Source: Sphingomonas echinoides ATCC 14820 (GTDB taxonomy: Bacteria > Pseudomonadota > Alphaproteobacteria > Sphingomonadales > Sphingomonadaceae). Taken from it: a stretch of DNA of 62,259 bases. Location: the NCBI RefSeq assembly GCF_000241465.1, contig NZ_JH584235.1:261385-323643 (forward strand). The letters are read 5' to 3'. The notes below the pieces were generated by a model. The model saw only the letters and a program-made list of their open reading frames with translations, was not told the DNA's origin and made no database searches. Positions 55,851 through 62,259 of the stretch are shown piece after piece (position 1 is the stretch's first letter; every line of letters starts with the position of its first letter). Made by a program: the position numbers and the translations under genes.

Positions 55851-57296
55851 ATGCCGCTTTTCCCCGACCGACCTTCCCCCAAAATTGTCCTTCGGCCGCC
55901 CGGCGCACAGGATTTTATCCCATCGCTGCCGGAGGCGCACCGCACGGTGAAGGTGTGGGAAACCGGTGATGCGAGTCAGCCGCGCTGGCGGCAATGGCTG
56001 GGTTTCGCCGGGCCGGGCTTCATGGTCTCGGTCGGCTATATGGACCCCGGCAATTGGGGCACCGATCTCGCGGGCGGCAGCCAGTTCGGCTATGCGCTGT
56101 TGTGGGTGATCCTCGCCTCAAACCTGATGGCGATCTTCCTGCAAGTGCTGTGCGCGCGGCTCGGCATCGTGACCGGGCGCGACCTCGCGCAATCGTGCCG
56201 CGATTATTATCCCAGGCCGGTGGTGATCGGCCTGTGGCTGTTGTGCGAAATCGCCATCATTGCGTGTGATCTGGCGGAGGTGGTTGGGTCGGCCGTGGCG
56301 CTGAACCTGTTGCTCGGATTGCCGCTGTTATGGGGCGTGCTGGTCACAGGGCTCGATGTGTTGCTGCTGTTGCTGCTGATCAATTTGGGGTTCCGCAAGA
56401 TCGAGGCGGTGGTGATCGCGCTCGTCTCCACGATCGCTGCGTGCTTCGCCTATACGATCTATCTCGCCAAACCCGACTGGGGCGCGGCCGCCCTTGGCGC
56501 GATTACGCCGTCCATCCCCAATCAAGCGGCCTTGATTGTTGCGCTGGGGATCCTTGGGGCGACGGTTATGCCGCATAATTTGTATCTGCATTCGGCGATC
56601 GTGCAGACCCGTGCCTTTGGCAAGGGGGGGCGGGACATCAAAGCTGCGCTGGCGTTCAACACGGTCGACACGGTGCTCGCGCTGGGGGCCGCATTCTTCG
56701 TCAATGCCGCGATTCTGGTGCTCGCGGCGGCGGTGTTCTGGCGCAGCGGCGTAGTGGTGACCGAATTGCAGGACGCCCACCAATTGCTGCGTCCGGCGCT
56801 GGGCGGAGCAGCCGCGACGGCGTTTGCGCTGGCGTTGCTGGCGTCCGGACAGTCGAGCACCATTACGGGAACGCTTGCCGGGCAAATCGTGATGGAGGGG
56901 TTCCTGCGCATCCGGGTGCGGCCGTGGCTGCGCCGCCTGGTGACGCGCTCGCTCGCGATCATCCCCGCGCTGATCGTGATTTCGGCGACCGGCGGCAAAG
57001 ACACGGTCGAATTGCTGGTCGTCAGCCAGGTCGTGCTGTCGATGCAATTGCCCTTCGCGATCTTTCCGCTGATGCTGGCGACGAGCGACCGCGCGCGGAT
57101 GGGGGAATACGCCAATCCTGGCTGGGTGAAGGTGATGGGTTATACGATCTGTACGGGGGTCGCCGTGCTGAACGTGTATCTGCTCTGGCAGACGATTGGG
57201 CCGGTGTGGGTTGCGGCGATGGCGACAGCGTTGATCGGATTTGCGGGATATGTCCGCTTCCTGAGCCCTTCCCCGGCACCGGCCGAGGAAGGGTAG
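55851..57296 (+). CDS. Nramp family divalent metal transporter
   Basis: A 481-residue membrane protein with 11 to 12 helices. Metal-binding motifs of Nramp are present: DPGNWGTDLAGGSQFGYALLW in helix 1 and LGATVMPHNLYLHSAIVQTR in helix 6. An unusually long N-terminal tail (about 40 residues) precedes the first helix. Typical cargo is Mn2+ or Fe2+ with protons. No MntR or Fur box was identified before it. Convergent with the quinone oxidoreductase gene (5-base gap). Confidence 0.92.
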   Translation: MPLFPDRPSPKIVLRPPGAQDFIPSLPEAHRTVKVWETGDASQPRWRQWLGFAGPGFMVSVGYMDPGNWGTDLAGGSQFGYALLWVILASNLMAIFLQVLCARLGIVTGRDLAQSCRDYYPRPVVIGLWLLCEIAIIACDLAEVVGSAVALNLLLGLPLLWGVLVTGLDVLLLLLLINLGFRKIEAVVIALVSTIAACFAYTIYLAKPDWGAAALGAITPSIPNQAALIVALGILGATVMPHNLYLHSAIVQTRAFGKGGRDIKAALAFNTVDTVLALGAAFFVNAAILVLAAAVFWRSGVVVTELQDAHQLLRPALGGAAATAFALALLASGQSSTITGTLAGQIVMEGFLRIRVRPWLRRLVTRSLAIIPALIVISATGGKDTVELLVVSQVVLSMQLPFAIFPLMLATSDRARMGEYANPGWVKVMGYTICTGVAVLNVYLLWQTIGPVWVAAMATALIGFAGYVRFLSPSPAPAEEG

Positions 57297-57301
57297 GGGG
57301 C

Positions 57302-58303
57302 CTATTCCGAGACCGACACGACGAGTTTACCGATGGCCCCGCGCGCGGCCATCTTGGCGATGGCCTTGCCGCCATCTTCGAACGCGAAGGTCTCCGTTAC
57401 GCGTGGCGCGATCTGGCCGTCTCTCCACAACAAAAACAGCCGCTCGATATGCGCGCGGTTCGCCTCCGGGTCGCGCGCCGCGAACGCGCCCCAGAACACG
57501 CCGCACACGTCGCAGCTTTTGAGCAAGGTGAGGTTGAGCGGCAATTTGGGGATGCCGGCGGGGAAGCCGACGACGAGATAGCGCCCCTCCCAGCCGATGG
57601 AACGCAGCGCGGGTTCGGCATAATCGCCGCCGACCGGATCGTAGATCACGTCATAGCCACCCTTGCCGCCTGCCGCCTTGAATTGCTCGGCCAGGGCCTT
57701 GGACTGGTCCTTGTCGAATGGGGCGCGGGCGTAGACGATCGTGTCGTCCGCACCGGCTTGTCGGGCGGCCTCTGCCTTTTCCTCGGACGACACTGCCGCG
57801 ACGACGCGTGCGCCAAAGGCTTTGCCGAGTTCCACTGCGGCCAGCCCGACGCCGCCCGCCGCGCCCAGCACGAGCAAGGTCTGCCCCTCGGCAAGGTGTC
57901 CGCGGTCGAGCAGGGCATGGATCGTAGTGCCATATGTCAGCAATAGCGACGCGCCTTCAGCGAAGCTGCGGCCTTCGGGCAAGCGGTACAGGCTGGCGAC
58001 GGGAAGGGCGATCTTTTCGACCAGCCCGCCCGACCCGGTCATCGCGATCACGCGGTCGCCGGGCTTCCACTCGGTCACGCCAGCGCCGACGCTGTCGATC
58101 ACTCCGGCGATTTCGCTGCCCGGCGCGAACGGGCGCGGCGGCTTGAACTGATATTTGTCCTCGATGATCAGCACATCGGGATAGTTGATCGAGCACGCCT
58201 TGACCGCGACCACCACCTGGCCCGGCCCTGCCACCGGATCGGGCAGGTCATCGATGACTAGTGTTTCAGGTCCGCCCGCTGCCTTCGACAACAATGCCCG
58301 CAT
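57302..58303 (-). CDS. Zinc-independent NADPH:quinone oxidoreductase (MDR family)
   Basis: A 333-residue medium-chain reductase. The catalytic domain has the family start [30 protein letters not shown]. The cofactor Rossmann motif is [26 protein letters not shown]. The usual zinc-binding cysteines are missing, as in quinone/acryloyl-CoA reductases. The 5' end (ATG 58303) overlaps leuD by 38 bases, so translation is coupled. Likely substrates are quinones or 2-enoyl ketones. Confidence 0.9.
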   Translation of the reverse strand: MRALLSKAAGGPETLVIDDLPDPVAGPGQVVVAVKACSINYPDVLIIEDKYQFKPPRPFAPGSEIAGVIDSVGAGVTEWKPGDRVIAMTGSGGLVEKIALPVASLYRLPEGRSFAEGASLLLTYGTTIHALLDRGHLAEGQTLLVLGAAGGVGLAAVELGKAFGARVVAAVSSEEKAEAARQAGADDTIVYARAPFDKDQSKALAEQFKAAGGKGGYDVIYDPVGGDYAEPALRSIGWEGRYLVVGFPAGIPKLPLNLTLLKSCDVCGVFWGAFAARDPEANRAHIERLFLLWRDGQIAPRVTETFAFEDGGKAIAKMAARGAIGKLVVSVSE

Positions 58304-58895
58304 GTGCCCGCTCTCCGCTTATCCACGGCCGGTGTTCTGCTACCCCGGCTTCGTATTTCGAAATCTGGGTATCTCTTGCCAGTGTCAGACCGACTTCGTC
58401 CAGCCCTTCCATCAGGCATTGGCGTCGGAAGGCGTCGAGCTCGAACGGAAAACGATCCTGATAGGGGGTGGTAACGGTCATCGTTTCAAGATCGACGGTG
58501 ATCGGCTGGTCCTGCGCGACCACGAGCAGCCGGTCGATCGCATCTTGCGGCAGCACGACGGCGACGATCCCGTTCTTGAAGGCGTTTCCGGAAAAAATGT
58601 CGGAGAAGCTGGGCGCGATCACGGCGATGATGCCCATGTCGGCAAGCGCCCAGGCGGCATGTTCGCGGCTGGAGCCACAGCCGAAATTGTCGCCCGCGAT
58701 CAGGATCTGGGCACCGGCATAGCGCGGATCGTCGAAGACATTGCCCGCTTGCGCGCGCACCGTTTCAAACGCGCCCTTGCCAAGGCCCTCTCGCGTAACG
58801 GTCTTCAGCCAATGCGCGGGGATAATGACGTCGGTATCGACATTCTTCTGCCCCCACGGATAGGCCGTGCCGGACACGCGCGTTACCGCCTGCAT
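58266..58895 (-). CDS. leuD: 3-isopropylmalate dehydratase small subunit
   Basis: A 209-residue small subunit of isopropylmalate isomerase in leucine synthesis, pairing with LeuC. Seen: [25 protein letters not shown] (substrate loop), [19 protein letters not shown] (signature) and [17 protein letters not shown]. The last 15 residues run past the usual end and overlap the quinone oxidoreductase start by 38 bases. ATG 58895 is the start. LeuC is separated from it by a short peptide gene and a 122-base gap. Confidence 0.94.
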   Translation of the reverse strand: MQAVTRVSGTAYPWGQKNVDTDVIIPAHWLKTVTREGLGKGAFETVRAQAGNVFDDPRYAGAQILIAGDNFGCGSSREHAAWALADMGIIAVIAPSFSDIFSGNAFKNGIVAVVLPQDAIDRLLVVAQDQPITVDLETMTVTTPYQDRFPFELDAFRRQCLMEGLDEVGLTLARDTQISKYEAGVAEHRPWISGERAHAGIVVEGSGRT

Positions 58896-58951
58896 CACTG
58901 CGCTCCCGCTGGGCGATAGCCGCCGGAGCCCATGCGAAACATCGTCATCAT
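58895..58951 (-). CDS. Possible 18-codon ORF overlapping the leuD start
   Basis: ATG 58951 opens an 18-residue frame ([18 protein letters not shown]) whose TGA overlaps the leuD ATG (TGATG). AGGGAC lies upstream. It has no leucine run, so it is not an obvious leucine attenuator peptide. It may be a coupling ORF that delivers ribosomes to leuD, or chance. Confidence 0.25.
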   Translation of the reverse strand: MMTMFRMGSGGYRPAGAQ

Positions 58952-59017
58952 GGAATATTGTCCCTAGATTTCCAGCCCGACCGACACGGCAGGCGGGCAT
59001 GCGACACCAGCCGCGCG

Positions 59018-59125
59018 TTATTTTCCGGCGGATATACCGATCGCGCTGGTCTTGGCGGTGGCGGCATAAGCGGCGAGACCGCTCAACACGGTGCCCATGA
59101 TGAGCACAACCAGAACACGCTTCAT
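59018..59125 (-). CDS. 35-residue secreted or membrane peptide between leuC and leuD
   Basis: ATG 59125 to TAA 59018 encodes [20 protein letters not shown] followed by a short polar tail ([15 protein letters not shown]). This is a basic start plus hydrophobic core with a possible AYA-A cleavage site. GGAAGGGG lies 6-8 bases before the ATG, and the ATG overlaps the leuC TGA (ATGA). Strong ribosome site plus overlap argue that it is translated. No family is recognised. Confidence 0.6.
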   Translation of the reverse strand: MKRVLVVLIMGTVLSGLAAYAATAKTSAIGISAGK

Positions 59126-60576
59126 ACTCGATCCCCTTCCGCGGGATGTGTTACCAGATCTCGCACGTCACACAGTCTGCCGGTCACCGCCGCAGCCGCT
59201 GCCATCGCCGGTGACACCAGATGCGTCCGCGCGCCTGGACCCTGCCGTCCTACGAAATTACGATTCGAAGTGGAAGCGCAGCGTAACCCTGGCGGTACTT
59301 TATCCGGGTTCATCGCGAGACACATCGAACAGCCGGGCTCGCGCCATTCGAAACCGGCGGCGAGAAAGATGCGGTCGAGCCCCTCGGCTTCGGCCTGACG
59401 CTTGACCAGCCCGGATCCCGGCACGATCAGCGCGTGCACGCCATCGGAGACGCGGCGTCCGTTGGCGACCGCTGCGGCGGCGCGCAAATCCTCGATCCGG
59501 CTGTTGGTGCAACTGCCGATGAAGACATAATCGACGCCGATATCCTGCATCGCCGTGCCGGGGGTGAGGCCCATATAGGCGAGCGACTTATGCGCGGCAT
59601 CGCGCTTGGCGGGATCGGCGAAGCTTTCCGGATCGGGGACGACGCCAGTAATCGCGACGACGTCCTCGGGCGAGGTGCCCCAGGTCAATTGCGGCGCGAT
59701 GTCGGTGGCATCGAGCGTGACGACGCGGTCATAGACCGCACCGGGGTCGCTCGGCAGCGTCTGCCAATAAGCGACGGCCGCATCCCAAGCGGCTCCGCGC
59801 GGTGCCATCGGGCGGCCCTTGAGATAGGCGAAGGTGGTCGCGTCGGGCGCGATCAACCCTGATCGGGCACCGCCCTCGATCGACATGTTCGACACGGTCA
59901 GCCGCCCCTCGATCGACATCTCGCGAATGATCGATCCGGTATATTCAAGCACATAGCCCGTGCCCCCGGCGGCACCGATCTTGCCGATGATCGCCAGCGT
60001 CACATCCTTGGGGCTGATCCCGAAGCCGAGCGCGCCATCGACCCGCACCTCCATCGTCTTGGACTGCCCAAGCAGCAAGGTCTGCGTGGCGAGCACATGC
60101 TCGACCTCGCTGGTGCCGATGCCGAAGGCGAGCGCCCCGAGCGCGCCATGCGCCGAGGTATGGCTATCGCCACAGACCAAAGTCGTGCCGGGCAGGGTGA
60201 AGCCTTGCTCCGGGCCGACGACGTGGACGATGCCCTGTTCGGGGGCGAGCGCGTCGATATAGTCGATGCCGAAATCGCGGGTGTTGGTCTGCAGCGCGTC
60301 AAGCTGCGCCGCACTTTCGGGATCGGCGATCGGCAGCGGAGCCCCGGCGGCGTCGCGCCGCGCGGTCGTCGGCAGATTGTGATCGGGCACGGCCAGCGTC
60401 AGATCGGGGCGTCGCACCGCGCGCCCATTGGCGCGAAGGCCCGAAAAGGCTTGCGGACTGGTGACCTCATGGACGAGGTGGCGATCGATATAGATCAGGC
60501 AAGTGCCATCGTCGCGGCGTTCCACGACGTGATCGGCCCAGATCTTTTCATACAGGGTGAGGGGACGGCTAGCCAT
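59122..60576 (-). CDS. leuC: 3-isopropylmalate dehydratase large subunit
   Basis: A 484-residue aconitase-family enzyme isomerising 2- to 3-isopropylmalate. [4Fe-4S] ligands are seen in [26 protein letters not shown] and [11 protein letters not shown]. The N-terminal [12 protein letters not shown] and [19 protein letters not shown] are family markers. It starts at ATG 60576 and ends overlapping a 35-codon gene. 101 bases upstream lies scoB, with no recognised promoter. Confidence 0.96.
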   Translation of the reverse strand: MASRPLTLYEKIWADHVVERRDDGTCLIYIDRHLVHEVTSPQAFSGLRANGRAVRRPDLTLAVPDHNLPTTARRDAAGAPLPIADPESAAQLDALQTNTRDFGIDYIDALAPEQGIVHVVGPEQGFTLPGTTLVCGDSHTSAHGALGALAFGIGTSEVEHVLATQTLLLGQSKTMEVRVDGALGFGISPKDVTLAIIGKIGAAGGTGYVLEYTGSIIREMSIEGRLTVSNMSIEGGARSGLIAPDATTFAYLKGRPMAPRGAAWDAAVAYWQTLPSDPGAVYDRVVTLDATDIAPQLTWGTSPEDVVAITGVVPDPESFADPAKRDAAHKSLAYMGLTPGTAMQDIGVDYVFIGSCTNSRIEDLRAAAAVANGRRVSDGVHALIVPGSGLVKRQAEAEGLDRIFLAAGFEWREPGCSMCLAMNPDKVPPGLRCASTSNRNFVGRQGPGARTHLVSPAMAAAAAVTGRLCDVRDLVTHPAEGDRV

Positions 60577-60677
60577 TGGGGGTCTTTAACCGAAAGATGC
60601 GCCAGTTCAAGGTGCAGGCGACAGAATGTTACACGGACCAAGCCGTTCGCGCGGACAAACGGCGAGCTTGGACGTCG

Positions 60678-61313
60678 TCAGCGGATATAGTGGGCCGTGG
60701 TTTTGGCGGCGATGTCTTCAATCGTCACACCGGGGGCCGTCTCGATCAGCTTAAACGGCGATTGATGGTCGGGGCGCTGGAATACCGCCAGATCGGTGAT
60801 GATCATGTCGACCACGTTCTTGCCGGTCAGCGGCAAGGTGCAGGCCGGGATGAACTTGGGGTCGCCATTCTTGGAGGTGTGCTCCATCACCACGATGATC
60901 TTCTTGACGCCCGCGACGAGATCCATCGCGCCGCCCATGCCCTTGATCATCTTGCCGGGGATCATCCAATTGGCGATGTCGCCATTTTCGGCGACTTCCA
61001 TCGCGCCGAGCACGGTCAAATCGATATGGCCGCCACGGATCATCGCGAAGCTGTCGGACGAGCTGAAATAGGCGCTTTGCGGCAATTCGCTGATCGTCTG
61101 CTTCCCGGCGTTGATCAGATCGGCATCTTCCTCGCCTGCGAGCGGGAAGGGGCCGATGCCGAGCATGCCGTTTTCGGACTGGAGCGTGACCTCGACCCCC
61201 GCCGGAATATGGTTGGCGACCAGCGTCGGGATGCCGATGCCGAGATTGACGTAGAAGCCGTCCTGCAGCTCGCGCGCCGCACGGGCCGCCATTTCATCGC
61301 GAGTCCAGGCCAT
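60678..61313 (-). CDS. 3-oxoacid CoA-transferase subunit B
   Basis: A 211-residue subunit B of succinyl-CoA:3-ketoacid CoA-transferase (ScoB). The catalytic glutamate lies in [34 protein letters not shown] and [18 protein letters not shown] are family signatures, and [21 protein letters not shown] follows. It activates acetoacetate and similar acids with CoA. Subunit A is not adjacent on this side; instead a HAD phosphatase gene precedes it and its stop overlaps the scoB ATG (TAATG). Confidence 0.93.
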   Translation of the reverse strand: MAWTRDEMAARAARELQDGFYVNLGIGIPTLVANHIPAGVEVTLQSENGMLGIGPFPLAGEEDADLINAGKQTISELPQSAYFSSSDSFAMIRGGHIDLTVLGAMEVAENGDIANWMIPGKMIKGMGGAMDLVAGVKKIIVVMEHTSKNGDPKFIPACTLPLTGKNVVDMIITDLAVFQRPDHQSPFKLIETAPGVTIEDIAAKTTAHYIR

Positions 61314-62245
61314 TATTTGTCTCCTGCGGCCGGGGTCCAGCGTTTGTCCGCTGGGAAAACATCATCGAGCCCGCCCTTGAGCGCGGTGCCGTAAACGGGG
61401 TTGGGCAGGACGAACCAGAAGCGGCCCCACATGCCGCGGATGGCGGGGGAGGACACGGCGGCACGGCGCTGCTGCGGGGTGCCGGTGAACAGATCGGAGA
61501 AATCGCCGAGCTGATCGCCACCCATTGCCACGACGCAATAGCGCGCGGCGATTGCCTGGCGGCGCGAGTCCTTGCCCGAGCCGCTGCCGAGATCACCCTT
61601 CAGCCACAAGGTCTCGCCGTGTTTCGCGGGGCCAAGCCCGGCATGATCGAGCGCGGCTTCGGTGAAGGCGGCGTTGGCGGCACTGCGGTTGGTGTTGAAC
61701 ACCACGGTTACGCCCATCGTGCGGAGCTCGTTGACCGCGGCGATGGCGCCGGGCACGGCCGCGACCCGGTCGACCCCGGCTTGCTCCCATTGCAGCCAGT
61801 GCGCCTCGTCATAGGGGGCACCCGGATGCGTCGCATCGTCATATTCGAAGCCGAGGTTGAGCAGCAGCGTCTCGTCCACGTCGAACACCACCGCGCGGGG
61901 GCGGTCTCCGCAGGGAAGCGTTTCGGGCTGGTCGAGCGTTGCATCGGGGGTGAGCACCGCCGAGGTGCGGTCGCTCATCGCCTTGGGATCGGCCTTTTCG
62001 CTCGCCAAGCGGCGGCGCACGGCATCGACCAGTGTGTTATACGCCTGATGATCGAGCGCGGCGGCTTCGCCCGAGCCGTAGAGGAATTGCATGCCGGGCG
62101 CGACCTCGGCGTCCGCAACCATAGGATAGCCGGTGTAGGAACGGTGCGTGACGAGGGACACGACGTTACCCGTGGAGGTGCATCCCTGCAGCGCCAGCGC
62201 TCCCGCGCAGGCAGGAGCCCAGAGCCACAGGCGCAGCGTCCGCAA
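61313..62245 (-). CDS. HAD-family acid phosphatase, outer-membrane lipoprotein type
   Basis: A 310-residue protein with a lipoprotein signal (ALALQGCTS; Cys22) and a HAD domain of the acid phosphatase class B / e(P4) type. The nucleophile motif is [12 protein letters not shown], the second motif VVFNTNRS, a lysine in LWLKGD, and the acidic motif [14 protein letters not shown]. It probably releases phosphate from nucleotides in the periplasm. The ATG lies 14 bases from the window end, so its promoter is outside. It is first in a unit with scoB. Confidence 0.87.
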   Translation of the reverse strand: MRTLRLWLWAPACAGALALQGCTSTGNVVSLVTHRSYTGYPMVADAEVAPGMQFLYGSGEAAALDHQAYNTLVDAVRRRLASEKADPKAMSDRTSAVLTPDATLDQPETLPCGDRPRAVVFDVDETLLLNLGFEYDDATHPGAPYDEAHWLQWEQAGVDRVAAVPGAIAAVNELRTMGVTVVFNTNRSAANAAFTEAALDHAGLGPAKHGETLWLKGDLGSGSGKDSRRQAIAARYCVVAMGGDQLGDFSDLFTGTPQQRRAAVSSPAIRGMWGRFWFVLPNPVYGTALKGGLDDVFPADKRWTPAAGDK

Positions 62246-62259
62246 AACTCCCCTCCCGC

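Overview
The window reads as a contiguous piece of chromosome from a high-GC alphaproteobacterium, most likely a sphingomonad (Sphingomonas or a close relative). The basis is gene content and order judged from memory, not a database search. Pointers are zapA / 6S RNA / 5-formyl-THF cyclo-ligase / DUF2842 beside tRNA-Asp, an archaeal-type class I aldolase behind gap and pgk, a complete 14-gene nuo operon followed by birA, coaX, RNase J and DUF1467, an F1-ATPase zeta subunit (DUF1476) with BolA and a monothiol glutaredoxin, a ThiS-ThiG fusion, and several families of short intergenic palindromes.

Layout. 1-9 kb: lipid and glycerol metabolism (fused enoyl-CoA hydratase/3-hydroxyacyl-CoA dehydrogenase, serine hydrolase, acyl-CoA ligase, CPBP protease, glpK, AI-2E-type permease). 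9-11 kb: two tandem tRNA-Asp genes with duplicated promoters, then a minus-strand cell-division/6S RNA/folate block. 11-17 kb: lower glycolysis (gap, MOSC protein, pgk, fba) running into an O-methyltransferase, a small membrane protein and thiE; a TlpA-like thioredoxin lies opposite pgk. 17-22 kb: a K+ channel with an unusual selectivity filter, peptidoglycan enzymes (a DUF882 protein, a frameshifted L,D-transpeptidase, an M23 endopeptidase), efp and an inositol monophosphatase. 22-38 kb: nuoA-N, carrying two extra small genes (a SnoaL-like protein between nuoD and nuoE, and a 56-residue two-helix membrane protein between nuoE and nuoF). 38-42 kb: birA, coaX, RNase J, DUF1467, then bacterioferritin and its ferredoxin behind two Fur-like boxes. 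42-45 kb: purL and an anchored hydrolase. 45.4-47.7 kb: an AT-richer stretch holding one AIPR-family (abortive-infection type) gene, the only clear accessory locus. 47.7-62 kb: accCB, aroQ, thiSG, a CsbD stress protein with an EcfG-like promoter, a TPP enzyme, an Fe-S/ATPase trio, an Nramp transporter, a quinone oxidoreductase, leuCD with a tiny gene between them, scoB and a HAD lipoprotein phosphatase.

How it fits together. Most genes are housekeeping and tightly packed, with stop/start overlaps of the ATGA, GTGA or TAATG type that imply translational coupling. The main departures are the solitary AIPR gene, palindromic repeats that have entered reading frames (birA, nuoG), a one-base deletion splitting the L,D-transpeptidase, a pgk frame that runs past its usual end into the convergent gene, and several unannotated microproteins. 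No CRISPR array, insertion sequence, prophage or plasmid origin was seen.
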